Positions 31,278 to 39,928 of a stretch of DNA of 64,000 nt are shown piece after piece; position 1 is the first letter of the stretch, and each line of letters opens with the position of its first letter. The stretch spans positions 1 to 64,000 of the forward strand of contig NZ_JMCC02000029.1 in assembly GCF_000737335.2 (NCBI RefSeq), in the 5' to 3' direction. The notes under the pieces are model-generated. The model was not told the DNA's origin, made no database searches, and saw only the letters and a program-made list of their open reading frames with translations. The stretch is from Enhygromyxa salina. GTDB lineage: Bacteria; Myxococcota_A; Polyangia; Nannocystales; Nannocystaceae. The position numbers were made by a program, and so were the translations under genes.

Positions 31278-32523
31278 CCGCCAGCTGGTCCGCCAGCCAC
31301 CGCTGAAACGCCCACACGCGCTCCTCTTTGGCCCCGAGCACGCCGCTGCGCTCGCTGCCCTGCACGCCGGTCTGCACGGCCGGGTAGATCGCCGCGTCCT
31401 CGCGCAGCACCCCGTTCAAGAACCAACTCGCGGCCGCGCCGATCGTGGATCGCAGCGGCGCCGTCCATGCTCGCGGCGGCGCGCCGCGGTGCAGGTACAG
31501 CCTGATCATGCTGCGCGAGCTCTGGGGCCCGGTCGGCGTGACCACCTGCAAGAAGCTGAGCACGGGGGTGTGGGCCACGACCAGGTTGGGGAAGGCGTGG
31601 TGGTGTTGGTAGTGACAAGCGGTGTCGCCCACCAGGGCCCGAACCAGGGCGCGGTAGGGCGCAAACCCGGCCCCCATGCTGTCGCGGTACTCGCTGAAGC
31701 CGTCGCCAAGCTCGTGCTCGTGCTGCTCGGCGGACGGCTCGCCAAACACCGGCACCAGCCGCGGGTGGCGGGCCAGCCAGCTGCTGTGCAGCTCGGCCAC
31801 GTGGTAGGTCTCGAGCACGTTCTCGATCGGGATCTTCCAGTTGCACGGGTGCTCGATCGATCGGGCCAGCACCCGCTGGTAGTCGGTCGAGAACAACCGA
31901 GTCGCCAGCGCGTGGGTCCGCGCGCCAAGCCACTGCGCGAGCGGGGGCGGTTGCTTGGCCAGCGACACGAACACCAGCTGGCCCGCGCACGCGACCTCGA
32001 CCGCCGTCAGCTTCACGCGGCCGATGAGCGCGGGTTTGCCCGGCGGCGACGCGAACGAGCCTGGATCCGGGATGTGGGTCAGCGCGCCGTCGTCGGCGTA
32101 GGTCCAGCCGTGGTAGGGGCAGCGCAAGCTCGCCGCGCGACCCTTTGGGGCCGAGCACAGCGCGGCAAACCGGTGCGCGCACACGTTGCGAAACGCTCGC
32201 ACCTGCCCACCCGCGCGGCGCAACAACAACGGCACTCCCAACAGCTCGCGGGTCACGTAGTCGCCCTCGCGCGGGAGCTCGTCGAGGGTCGCCACGCACT
32301 GCCAGCCAGGCCGAAACACCGCCGCGAGCTCGCGCTCGTGCCAGCTGGGTTCGTGGTAGCACGCTGGCTCGAGCACGTGCGGGAGCCGGGTGTCGTGCAC
32401 GAACACGCGGCGATGGGACCACCCCCGCGCGTCGATGTCCACTCGGTGAGGCTCGAATTGAGCGCGACTGGGCCAACCGGCCGTCGGCCGAGGGGGGGGG
32501 CAGCAGACGTCGCCGTGGAACAT
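31264..32523 (-). CDS. Rieske-type ring-hydroxylating oxygenase, alpha subunit
   Basis: This 419-aa protein has the Rieske [2Fe-2S] ligands Cys115-His117 (CAHRF) and Cys135-His138 (CPYHGW), and the mononuclear iron site NVLETYHVAELH (His241, His246). It belongs to the RHO alpha family, which hydroxylates or demethylates organic substrates with electrons from a reductase. No beta subunit or reductase gene lies nearby. The chosen ATG is followed within seven codons by a run of nine C on the coding strand, prone to slippage. The gene follows the small acidic ORF by 4 bp. Confidence 0.88.
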   Translation of the reverse strand: MFHGDVCCPPPRPTAGWPSRAQFEPHRVDIDARGWSHRRVFVHDTRLPHVLEPACYHEPSWHERELAAVFRPGWQCVATLDELPREGDYVTRELLGVPLLLRRAGGQVRAFRNVCAHRFAALCSAPKGRAASLRCPYHGWTYADDGALTHIPDPGSFASPPGKPALIGRVKLTAVEVACAGQLVFVSLAKQPPPLAQWLGARTHALATRLFSTDYQRVLARSIEHPCNWKIPIENVLETYHVAELHSSWLARHPRLVPVFGEPSAEQHEHELGDGFSEYRDSMGAGFAPYRALVRALVGDTACHYQHHHAFPNLVVAHTPVLSFLQVVTPTGPQSSRSMIRLYLHRGAPPRAWTAPLRSTIGAAASWFLNGVLREDAAIYPAVQTGVQGSERSGVLGAKEERVWAFQRWLADQLAVTTP

Positions 32524-32527
32524 CGCG

Positions 32528-33118
32528 CTACTCGTTCAAGCGCGCCAGGAAGCCGTCGAGATCATCGGCGATCAGCTCGGGGTCACCCGAGGGCTCCATC
32601 AGGTAGATCTTGGTCGTCGCGGGGTCGATCGCGAGGTGTGCGTAGCAATCGTCGGGCGCGCCGTCCGGGGCCTCGAGCAAGTTGGCGAACTCGAGGTAGT
32701 GGTCACCGATCGTCTGGCCGGTGAAGTCTGGGTTGCCCAAGGTCGCGATCGCGTCGAAGTCGACGTACAGCGGATAGCCCGCGTACGCGGTGTCGCTGAG
32801 GTGGCGGTGCTGGTAGGTCGCGTGCTCGCCTGTGGCGTAGAAGCGCAGCAGCCGCTCGCAAAGCTCGATCTCGTCGTGCTTGCGCACGAACTTGTGGCGG
32901 GGATCTGCGGCGGTGATCCGCTGCTCGAGCTCGGCGATCGCGTCTTCGAGCTTGGCCCGGTCATCGTCGTCGAGCCCCATCGCGTCGATCTCGTAGCCCT
33001 CCGTCATGTCGACCACCGCCTCGAGCTGCTCGTCAGTCGAACCGTCGCCGACGAGCTGGTCGACGAGCTCGATGACGTCGACGGCGAGGTTCTCATACCA
33101 ATCGCGGACGATGCTCAT
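32528..33118 (-). CDS. SUKH/SMI1-like hypothetical protein
   Basis: From ATG 33118 the 196-aa acidic protein has no signal peptide. The C-terminal half (GNPDFTGQTIGDHYLEFAN, then CYAHLAIDPATTKIYLM, ending DDLDGFLARLN) resembles SMI1/KNR4 (SUKH) domains, often immunity or general binding proteins. The match is by pattern only. Its stop lies 4 bp before the start of the Rieske gene, so the two are probably one transcript. It reads divergently from the desaturase across only 46 bp. Confidence 0.6.
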   Translation of the reverse strand: MSIVRDWYENLAVDVIELVDQLVGDGSTDEQLEAVVDMTEGYEIDAMGLDDDDRAKLEDAIAELEQRITAADPRHKFVRKHDEIELCERLLRFYATGEHATYQHRHLSDTAYAGYPLYVDFDAIATLGNPDFTGQTIGDHYLEFANLLEAPDGAPDDCYAHLAIDPATTKIYLMEPSGDPELIADDLDGFLARLNE

Positions 33119-33164
33119 GGCTCGATGTATCACGAGCGCGCGGCGTCCACTAAGCTGGGGCCGC

Positions 33165-34520
33165 ATGGCGCAGGCCAACCCCAGCGCGGATCCCCAGCTG
33201 ATCCGCGAGCTGTCGCAGCTCGAGCCGCGACGCTGGCTCGGGGCCGCGAGCGCCGACTGGGCTGTCATTGCGCTGACCTTCCTCGTCGTCGACGCGATCG
33301 ACCACCCGCTCGCCTACGTCCTCGCGATCATCCCGCTCGGCTCGCGGCAGCAGGCGCTCGGCGCCCTGTTTCACGACGCCGCGCACAAGCTGGCGTGTCG
33401 GCCCAGTTGGCTCAACGACGCGCTGGGCAGCGCGCTCGCGGCCTGGCCCCTGGGGCTCACGCTGGGCGGCTACCGGCGCTACCACTTCGCCCATCACAAG
33501 CAGCTTGGCAGCGCCGACGATCCAGAGAACCACCACAAGGGCCTGCTGCGCCAGTGGAGCTTGCCCGCTCGCGCGCCGCGGGTGCTGCTGGGTTTCGTTG
33601 GCGACCTCGTGGGCGGCGGGATCCCGCATCTGCTCGCAGCCGGCAAGCTCACCCGCCCGGTCAGCGTGGTCGAGGCCATCGGGATGTTGGTCTACTGGGG
33701 CGTGATCTTCGGGGTGTTCGTGGTCCTGGGCCTCGCGTGGGTCCCGATCTTGTGGGTCGTGAGCATCGCCACCGTGTTCTGGTCGGGGGTGCGGCTGCGG
33801 ATCTGGACCGAGCACCTGGGCACCTCGAGCACGCATCGCGTGCACGTGCCCGAGTGGTTCGAGCAGCTCATCATGCCCCACGAGATCGGCTTGCACTGGG
33901 AGCACCACCGCCACCCGAGCGTGCCGTTCTACAAGCTCCGCGCGCTGCGGGCCGCCCTGCCGGGGCCGCCGATCGTCAGCTTGCCTGCGCTCGCGCGCGG
34001 GTTCATGACCAGCGCCGCGCTGCGATCGGGCGAGGTCGCCGATCTGGTCACCGATCTGGTCACCGCGCCGTCCATGCAGTCGCGCGCGCGGATCCGTTCA
34101 CCGCTGCGGCGCGTGCTCGGCCACGTGCTCGGGCCGCTCGGGCTGGGCGCGCTCATCTACGCGCTGCTACGTCCGCGCGCGCTGTTGGGGGATCAGTGGT
34201 TGGCCAAGCTCGGAGTCGAGCTTCCACCCAGCCCGATCTCCGCAGGCGCCCTCGCGCCGGTCGTTGGGTGGCTACCCAGCGCGCTGTGGACCTACGCGCT
34301 GACGGCCTTCGTTGCGAGCGTGTGGTCCGGGCCGGCGTCCAACGATCGTGCTCGGCGCGCGTGGTTGGGCGTCGCGTTCACCATTGCGATCGGCTGGGAG
34401 CTGGGCCAGGCCGCGCAGCTGTGGCCGGGCGTGTTCGCGGTCCAGGATCTGCTCGCGTCCGTCGTGGCCTTTTTTGCCGCGCTGCGATACACATCAAAGC
34501 TCAGCTGCGAGGACGCATGA
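33165..34520 (+). CDS. Fatty-acid desaturase-like membrane di-iron enzyme
   Basis: The 451-aa membrane protein carries three His boxes: HDAAH (70-74), HFAHH (107-111) and HWEHH near residue 250. This matches membrane-bound fatty-acid desaturases and hydroxylases, and hydrophobic segments lie between the boxes. A ~150-residue C-terminal extension with more hydrophobic stretches is longer than in minimal desaturases. Its TGA overlaps the ATG of a 28-codon ORF (ATGA). Unsaturated lipid or carotenoid modification is the likely role; the substrate is open. Confidence 0.85.
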   Translation: MAQANPSADPQLIRELSQLEPRRWLGAASADWAVIALTFLVVDAIDHPLAYVLAIIPLGSRQQALGALFHDAAHKLACRPSWLNDALGSALAAWPLGLTLGGYRRYHFAHHKQLGSADDPENHHKGLLRQWSLPARAPRVLLGFVGDLVGGGIPHLLAAGKLTRPVSVVEAIGMLVYWGVIFGVFVVLGLAWVPILWVVSIATVFWSGVRLRIWTEHLGTSSTHRVHVPEWFEQLIMPHEIGLHWEHHRHPSVPFYKLRALRAALPGPPIVSLPALARGFMTSAALRSGEVADLVTDLVTAPSMQSRARIRSPLRRVLGHVLGPLGLGALIYALLRPRALLGDQWLAKLGVELPPSPISAGALAPVVGWLPSALWTYALTAFVASVWSGPASNDRARRAWLGVAFTIAIGWELGQAAQLWPGVFAVQDLLASVVAFFAALRYTSKLSCEDA

Positions 34521-34603
34521 CCCCCACGACACGCCACCTACTCACGCTCGCCGGTCTCGTTGCTTTTGCCTTGTTTGCGCTGGCCAGCGCCGCGCCAGGC
34601 TGA
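34517..34603 (+). CDS. 28-aa single-helix membrane miniprotein
   Basis: ATG 34517 overlaps the desaturase stop as ATGA. The peptide starts MTPTTRHLL and is then one hydrophobic helix (LAGLVAFALFALASAAPG). Short length, a tight ATGA overlap and a clean membrane helix suggest a real translated subunit or regulator of the desaturase. The ligase-like gene starts 25 bp later. Confidence 0.5.
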   Translation: MTPTTRHLLTLAGLVAFALFALASAAPG

Positions 34604-34627
34604 GCAAGTCTCGCCCCCAAACTCGTC

Positions 34628-35944
34628 GTGCGGCCCTTCACTCGCCGCGAGCTGGCGGTCAACACGGTTCAGATCGCCGCTGCGTTTCCGGGCTTCTGGC
34701 GCCGGCCGTTCGCCTCGCGTGGGCAGATCCGTGGCTACCAGCTGCGGCGCCTGCAGGCCCTGGTCGCCCACGCCTACGCCAACGTGCCGCTCTACGCGGA
34801 GCTGTATCGCGGCGCCCACGTCAGCCCGCGCGACCTGCAGACCCTCGAGGATCTGCGCTGGTTTCCCACGGTCAACAAAGACGACGTGCTCGCGGCCTAC
34901 CCGGAAGCCGCGCTCAGTCGCGGCTTGGATCCGCGTCGCTGCTTGGTGTCGAAGAGCTCCGGCTCGAGCGGGCAGGTGCTCGAGGTCGTGCACCAGGCCG
35001 ATCGGGTCGCGGTTCAGGGCTTGGCCATGCACCGCCTGTTGGCCCAGTACGCGCCCTACCGCCCGTGGCATCGCTTCGTCTATGTGTACACCTCGGCGTA
35101 TCCGGCCAGCTCGCTGTTCGGGACCTACCCGATGATCTTGGTGCCCACGCTGACGCCGATCGATCGCCTGGTCGAGCGTCTCCACCTCCTGCGCCCGCAC
35201 TTGCTGGCCTGTTACCCCAGCCACCTGCGCGAGCTCGCCAACGCGCTTGGCCCCGCGGGCTGCAAGGCGCTCGGTCTGCGCGCGATCTCGGTCTCGTCGG
35301 AGCCCTCGAGTCAGCGCGAGCGCGACCAGCTCGCCGCGCAATTCGGCTGTGGTGTCTACGACGAGTACTCCAGCGAAGAGCTCACGCGGATCGCCGCGCA
35401 GTGCAAGCAGGGCAGCTATCACGTGTTCGAGGATGTGGTCCATCTCGAGGTGCTCGCGCCCGACAGTGATCAGGTGCTCGCGCCGGGCGAGGCTGGCGAG
35501 GTCGTTGGCACCTACTTGCACAATTTCGCGATGCCCTTCATTCGCTACCGGCAGGGGGACACCGCGCGGCTCGAGCCCTCGCGCTGCGGGTGCGGACGCA
35601 CCTTCACGCAGCTGACCGAGCTTCGGGGCCGGCGGTTGGATGCCTTCGTGTTACCCAGCGGTCGGGTGCTGACCAGTGGGTGGTTGCTGGACGCCACCTA
35701 CAGCTTCCTGCTCGACGTTGGGGCCCAGATCGCGGCGTTTCGGTTGATCCAGCACAGCGTGGGGCACGTCGAGATCTTGCTGGTCCCGGGTCGCAGCTGG
35801 CGGGCCGACATGGCCACCGCCGTGCAGGCCCGCTTCGCCGAGCTCGTGGGTGAGCCACTGCGCGTCGAGGTTCGGCTCGTCGACGCGCTCGCCCGCAGCG
35901 CCGCTGGCAAGCACCAGCCCATCATCTCGCACGTGCACCCCTGA
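34628..35944 (+). CDS. PaaK/CapK-like adenylate-forming ligase
   Basis: The 438-aa protein (GTG 34628) resembles phenylacetate-CoA ligase and capsule CapK-type proteins. It has the phosphate-binding loop SSGSSGQ near 110-116, YDEYSSEE in place of the usual YG-x-TE region, and PFIRYRQGDTA near 305. The end SAAGKHQPIISHV carries a Lys as in this superfamily. These enzymes activate acids as acyl-adenylates. The gene follows the desaturase and miniprotein closely, so acyl-chain metabolism is a reasonable inference. Confidence 0.82.
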   Translation: MRPFTRRELAVNTVQIAAAFPGFWRRPFASRGQIRGYQLRRLQALVAHAYANVPLYAELYRGAHVSPRDLQTLEDLRWFPTVNKDDVLAAYPEAALSRGLDPRRCLVSKSSGSSGQVLEVVHQADRVAVQGLAMHRLLAQYAPYRPWHRFVYVYTSAYPASSLFGTYPMILVPTLTPIDRLVERLHLLRPHLLACYPSHLRELANALGPAGCKALGLRAISVSSEPSSQRERDQLAAQFGCGVYDEYSSEELTRIAAQCKQGSYHVFEDVVHLEVLAPDSDQVLAPGEAGEVVGTYLHNFAMPFIRYRQGDTARLEPSRCGCGRTFTQLTELRGRRLDAFVLPSGRVLTSGWLLDATYSFLLDVGAQIAAFRLIQHSVGHVEILLVPGRSWRADMATAVQARFAELVGEPLRVEVRLVDALARSAAGKHQPIISHVHP

Positions 35945-35973
35945 TCTCGCGGGTCTGATACCGTCGGGCCGTC

Positions 35974-36510
35974 ATGCACCAGACCTTCGAGACCGCGCGG
36001 ATGTGGCTGCGGCCCGTCGCCGAGGCCGACATCGACGCGCTCGTCTCGCTCGACGCCGACCCAGAGGTCATGCGCTACATCAGCGGCGGCGCGCCGAACC
36101 TGCGCAGCGACTACGAGCAGGGCTTGCTCGCGCGCATGCTTGTCCACGCCGACCAGGCGTTTGGCTACTTCAGCGCGTTCACGGACGCGGGCGAGGGCAC
36201 CTACTTGGGGTGGTTTCACCTGCGCCCGAGCGTGTTTGACAGCTCGATGCTCGAGCTCGGCTACCGGCTGCGGCGCGAGACCTGGGGCCGCGGGCTTGCG
36301 ACCGAAGGCTCGCTCGCGCTGCTCGACCACGCGTTTGAAGCCCTGGGCCAGACCGTGGTCGATGCGTGCGCGATGCCGGACAACGCCGCGTCGATCGCTG
36401 TCATGCGCAAGTGCGGGATGACCTACGCGGGGATGTTCAACCATCCGCGGCTCGAGACCCTGCAGGTCGTCCGCTACTGGGTGCGCTCGACCGAATACGC
36501 CGCCAAGTAG
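35974..36510 (+). CDS. GNAT-family N-acetyltransferase (RimJ/RimL-like)
   Basis: The 178-aa protein begins FETARMWLRPVAEADIDALV, typical of RimJ/L-type acetyltransferases, and has ELGYRLRRETWGRGLATEG, which includes the acetyl-CoA binding RGLATE loop. The tail NAASIAVMRKCGM also fits. It likely acetylates a protein N-terminus or a small amine. It lies 29 bp after the ligase, with a CTGATACCGTC motif just upstream (35955-35965) that resembles TATGATACCGTC at 38671. It is followed by a 165-bp inverted-repeat element. Confidence 0.88.
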   Translation: MHQTFETARMWLRPVAEADIDALVSLDADPEVMRYISGGAPNLRSDYEQGLLARMLVHADQAFGYFSAFTDAGEGTYLGWFHLRPSVFDSSMLELGYRLRRETWGRGLATEGSLALLDHAFEALGQTVVDACAMPDNAASIAVMRKCGMTYAGMFNHPRLETLQVVRYWVRSTEYAAK

Positions 36511-36526
36511 TCGCCCGCGCGCGGGC

Positions 36527-36691
36527 TAGTGCCGCACACCCTAAGTTCGTTCCGGGTTAGGTGCGGAGCTGAGGCCCAAGGGCGAGGAGCGGCGACGACG
36601 CTGTACCGGGCGTACTGCTAGGAGCTGCGACACTGCCATTGGGCCTCAGTGCCGTGCATAACCCGGAACGAACTTAGGGTGTGCGGCACTA
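36527..36691. repeat. 165-bp terminal inverted-repeat element (copy 1)
   Basis: Arms 36527-36559 and 36659-36691 are a perfect 33-bp inverted repeat starting TAGTGCCGCAC. Inside, CTGAGGCCCAA pairs with TTGGGCCTCAG and GTAC-cgggc-GTAC forms a central hairpin. No ORF lies inside. The right end supplies the TAG stop of the minus-strand Cys-rich lipoprotein gene. A second element of the same size and plan lies at 39662. Confidence 0.85.
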
Positions 36692-37078
36692 CTTGTACTC
36701 GCAGACCGTGTTGCCGTGCTCGCAAGACATCGTGGAGGCGCAGTCGTCGTCGCTGGCGCACGCATAAAAGCACAGGTCGTGCTCACACAACATGTCACCC
36801 GGGCAGTCATGGTCGTTGTCACATGAAAACGTGCACATGCCGTCCCCGCAATTGTCATTGTCGGTGCAGCACTCGAGCCCACCGTCGCAGTCCCGATCGT
36901 CGTTGCACAAGGTCCCGGCCGCGCCGTGGCAGTCTTCCGGGTGCAGCCGGCAGCGATCTGACGAGGGCCCCGAGCAGCCCGTGGGGCCCAGCATCCCAAG
37001 GACCATGGCGACGGTGAAGGTCGCGGCGAATCGAGTGCAGAGCTGACGAGTATGAACGTGTCTCGACGCGAACATCAT
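36689..37078 (-). CDS. Small Cys-rich lipoprotein
   Basis: From ATG 37078 (tandem ATG at 37075) the 129-aa product has a signal segment with lipobox GPTGC. It is followed by six or seven short Cys motifs of the type CDxDxDCxxG (CNDDRDCDGGLECC, CDNDHDCPGDMLC, CASDDDC). These resemble disulfide-rich extracellular modules common in myxobacterial surface proteins. The stop codon lies in the terminal repeat of the neighbouring element, so an insertion may have set its C-terminus. Function is unknown. Confidence 0.7.
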   Translation of the reverse strand: MMFASRHVHTRQLCTRFAATFTVAMVLGMLGPTGCSGPSSDRCRLHPEDCHGAAGTLCNDDRDCDGGLECCTDNDNCGDGMCTFSCDNDHDCPGDMLCEHDLCFYACASDDDCASTMSCEHGNTVCEYK

Positions 37079-37171
37079 GCACGACGGTAGCATCGAAGCC
37101 AGGCATGTCGCCCGAATTGATGTGCGCCGTGGGTTCGGATCATGTCGCACAAATTGCGTTGCCGTGCCGGG

Positions 37172-38575
37172 TCAGTCGGGCGGCGCGTCACTGCCCGCGG
37201 GGTCCGGGGGAGCCTGCGGTGACGCGCGACGAGGTTTGTTGAAGCCGGCGAAGTACAAGATCAGCGCGGCCGCGATCCAGGCCGCGCCGATCGCCGCCGC
37301 CCCGCGAACCTCGGGATCGAGCCAGGCCCCAACGACCACCGCGATCTCGCTCAGCCCGAACAACAAGGGTACGAGCGGGAAGCCGGGCATGCGGACGGGC
37401 CGGTCCGCGTGGGGCATGCGGCGCGCGAGCGCCAGCGAGGCCAGCCCGGTCAGCGCAAAAAAGACGCCGTCGACCAACACCACGCCTGTCAGCAGCCGGT
37501 CGACCCCATCCTCTCCGGCGATCGAGAGCAGCAGGATCGCCATGATCGCGAGCAGGGCGATCGCGGGGATCGGCGTGCCTCGTGTCGCGTGGACCCGGCC
37601 AAGCAGCGGCCACAGGCGCCCGTCGCGAGCCAGCGCAAACAGCAGGCGCGGGCCGGTGAGCAGCTGGGCGTTGAGCACCCCAAGCGCGGAGATCGACACC
37701 GCGATGGCGATCGCTCGCCGGCCGGGATCGCCAAACACCACGGCCACGGCGTCGGCCGCCAAGGTCTCGCTGGTCGCGACGCCGGCGTGACCAAGCAGCG
37801 CGAGGTAGGCCCAATTGACCAGCAGGTACACGGCGACCACGACCGCGACCCCAGCAAGGATCGAGATCGGTAAATTGCGCTCGGGGTTCTTCACCTCGCC
37901 GCCCATCCACAGGACTTGCTGCCAGCCGCCAAACGTGAACAGCGTGGGAACCAACGCCGCCGCGATCGCGGCGATCGGGTTGAGGGCTTGGCCTGCCTGC
38001 GCCACCGCGCTCGCGCTCACCGGGTCGGTGCTCTGGGGGGCGGCGAACAGCGCCACCATCGCGACCGCGAGCAAGGTCGCGAGCTTGGCGACGACCGTGA
38101 GGTTCTGGATCCTCGCGCCCCAGCGCACGCCGGCTGCGTTGGCCAGCGCGACGCCGGTTGTCATTGCGATCGCGCAGCCCAGCGTGGGCCAGGGATCCAG
38201 CACGCCGCCGGTCACGGCCACGGCGAGGTTGTCGACACAGACCAGAGCGATCACCCCGATCGCCCCGGCCTGCGTCGCGGTCGCGTTGCAGATCACGTAG
38301 ACGAAGCCCGTCGCCGAGCCGTACGCGTCGCGCAGCAGCTCGTATTGGCCGCCAGCGCGGGGCACGAGCGCGCCGAGCTCGGCGAAGGTCAGCGCGCCAA
38401 GCACAGCGATCAGACCGCCGATCCCCCACGTCAGCAGCGCGAGCTGGCTGTCGCCGGCCAGCAGCGCCACCCGACTCGGCGTGAAGAAGATTCCGACCCC
38501 CACGATCGCCCCGATCACGACCGCGGTCGCGTCGACGCCCGACAGCTCGCGGCGCAGGGGCTCGTCCTGTCTCAC
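37172..38575 (-). CDS. APC-family amino-acid permease
   Basis: From GTG 38575 the protein has 467 residues and about twelve membrane segments. The first is VDATAVVIGAIVGVGIFFTPSRV, whose GxGIF motif is typical of APC transporters, and PRAGGQYELLRDAYGSATGF follows as expected. These proteins move amino acids or polyamines by proton or exchange coupling. A longer frame to 38875 adds 100 Ala/Arg-rich residues and is rejected. The gene reads divergently from the TPR protein. Confidence 0.88.
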   Translation of the reverse strand: MRQDEPLRRELSGVDATAVVIGAIVGVGIFFTPSRVALLAGDSQLALLTWGIGGLIAVLGALTFAELGALVPRAGGQYELLRDAYGSATGFVYVICNATATQAGAIGVIALVCVDNLAVAVTGGVLDPWPTLGCAIAMTTGVALANAAGVRWGARIQNLTVVAKLATLLAVAMVALFAAPQSTDPVSASAVAQAGQALNPIAAIAAALVPTLFTFGGWQQVLWMGGEVKNPERNLPISILAGVAVVVAVYLLVNWAYLALLGHAGVATSETLAADAVAVVFGDPGRRAIAIAVSISALGVLNAQLLTGPRLLFALARDGRLWPLLGRVHATRGTPIPAIALLAIMAILLLSIAGEDGVDRLLTGVVLVDGVFFALTGLASLALARRMPHADRPVRMPGFPLVPLLFGLSEIAVVVGAWLDPEVRGAAAIGAAWIAAALILYFAGFNKPRRASPQAPPDPAGSDAPPD

Positions 38576-38646
38576 TCGCGCCAGGCTACTACGGGTGGCG
38601 CGAGCAAAGAGCCTCGTTCGTCTGGCCCAGGTCCCGGCGTGGGGGA

Positions 38647-38676
38647 TTGCCCCGTGGATTCTGGGCGACCTATGAT
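38647..38676 (+). promoter_or_regulatory. Candidate sigma70-type promoter
   Basis: TTGCCC (38647-38652) and TATGAT (38671-38676) are separated by 18 bp and lie 24 bp before the ATG of the TPR protein at 38700. TATGAT matches five of six -10 positions and TTGCCC four of six -35 positions. The call is by pattern only. Confidence 0.4.
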
Positions 38677-38699
38677 ACCGTCCGCCGGCGACGACGCGT

Positions 38700-39665
38700 A
38701 TGACCTCTCTCCACGTCTTCAGCGGTTCCATCGTTTGCCTGGCGCTCGCGCTCGCCCCCTTGCCCGTCTTCGCGGGTCCGGGGTCAGGCGCGCTCACGCC
38801 CGCGCTCGCGCCCGGCGTCGGGGCAGGGCTTCCCGCGCCAGCGGCCGCCTTGCTCGCGCCCGCTCCCGACACCACCGCCGAGGCCCGCGCGGCCTACGAG
38901 AGTGGTGAGACCGCCTATCGGCTCGGCCGCTTCGAGGACGCCGCCGGCTCGTTCGAGCGGGCCTACGAGCTGTCGGGGCTGTCGGACATTCTCTACAACA
39001 TCGGGCTCGCGCACTTGCGTTGGTACGACGTGGACGTCGACATCAAGCACCTGCGTCGGGCCAAGGTCGTGTTTCAGAACTACGTCATCGAGATCCAAAA
39101 GAACCCGGATCTCGGCGACCTCGACGAGGCCGAGTCGCTGATCTCGCAGATCGACGAAAAGATCGCCGCCGCCAACCAGCCCGTCACCGCGCCCTCCGAA
39201 GCAGGGGAGAAGGCGTCCCCGTCCGATCCCGATCCCGGCCCCGATCCCGGCAAGTCGCTGCGGCTTGGCGGCGGGATCACCATGGGTGTCGGCGGGGCGC
39301 TGATCGTGGGTGGGGTCGTCAGCGGCGTGGTGTTTGGCCTCCAAGGGCAGGGCTTTGAAGACGACCTCAACGCGGAGTACGAGATTCGCAGTGGCATCGG
39401 CTGCTTCGAAGCTGACACGCGGCCGGAGTGCGAGCAGAGCACCACGCGAATCGAAGACCTGCGATCCAAAGGCCAAGCCGCGAACAACCTGGCGATCGGA
39501 CTTGGCGCCTCGCTGGGCGCGATCGGGCTGGTCGGTGTCGTCGTTGGGGCCGTGCTGTTCGTCAAGGGCTCCAAGAAGACCAAGGCCTGGGAGCAGGGGC
39601 AGATCAGCGTGACGCCAGTGTGGTCACCCGGTGGCGGCGGGCTCAGCGTCTCAGGGCGCTTCTAG
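38700..39665 (+). CDS. TPR-containing envelope protein
   Basis: The 321-aa protein has a signal peptide (LALALAPLPVFAG), a Pro/Ala stretch and TPR-like helices (ARAAYESGETAYRLGRFED, then LYNIGLAHL). A Pro/Asp spacer (DPDPGPDPG) leads to two hydrophobic segments (GGGITMGVGGALIVGG and LGASLGAIGLVGVVVGAVLF) near the C-terminus. This layout is common among myxobacterial proteins of unknown function, often near kinases. Its TAG stop lies at the very start of a 165-bp inverted-repeat element. Confidence 0.78.
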   Translation: MTSLHVFSGSIVCLALALAPLPVFAGPGSGALTPALAPGVGAGLPAPAAALLAPAPDTTAEARAAYESGETAYRLGRFEDAAGSFERAYELSGLSDILYNIGLAHLRWYDVDVDIKHLRRAKVVFQNYVIEIQKNPDLGDLDEAESLISQIDEKIAAANQPVTAPSEAGEKASPSDPDPGPDPGKSLRLGGGITMGVGGALIVGGVVSGVVFGLQGQGFEDDLNAEYEIRSGIGCFEADTRPECEQSTTRIEDLRSKGQAANNLAIGLGASLGAIGLVGVVVGAVLFVKGSKKTKAWEQGQISVTPVWSPGGGGLSVSGRF

Positions 39666-39826
39666 TACCCTGCCGCAGTGAATTTGATGGTTTGAGGCGC
39701 CGGGCCTGGCGTCCCTGGCGCGAAGCGAGGAAGGAGTGTGTCGGGCACACTCGACTGACGAGCGACAAAGCCAGGGGCGTCAGGAACTAGCCTCAAACCA
39801 TCAAATTCACTGCGGCAGGGTACTAG
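39662..39826. repeat. 165-bp terminal inverted-repeat element (copy 2)
   Basis: Arms 39662-39698 and 39790-39826 are a perfect 37-bp inverted repeat bounded by CTAG. Inside, CTGGCGTCCCTGGC pairs with GCCAGGGGCGTCAG (two wobble pairs) and GTGTG-tcggg-CACAC forms a central hairpin. The arms share almost no sequence with the 36527 element, but size, order of stems and the GAGC-GCGAC segment agree. It begins at the stop codon of the TPR gene. Confidence 0.85.
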
Positions 39827-39928
39827 CCCTGAACGCTGGGCGGAGTTCGGCGTGCTCGCGTGTCAGCCCGCAGGCTTTTCGAGCTTGCGGCGATGCCGAC
39901 GAACTCGCCCAGACCTAAGCTCCCGCCA

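Noticed and set aside
36527..39826. Insertion-sequence pair forming a composite transposon around the permease and TPR genes
   Set aside because: The two elements carry no transposase and their arms differ in sequence, so they cannot be the two ends of one transposon.
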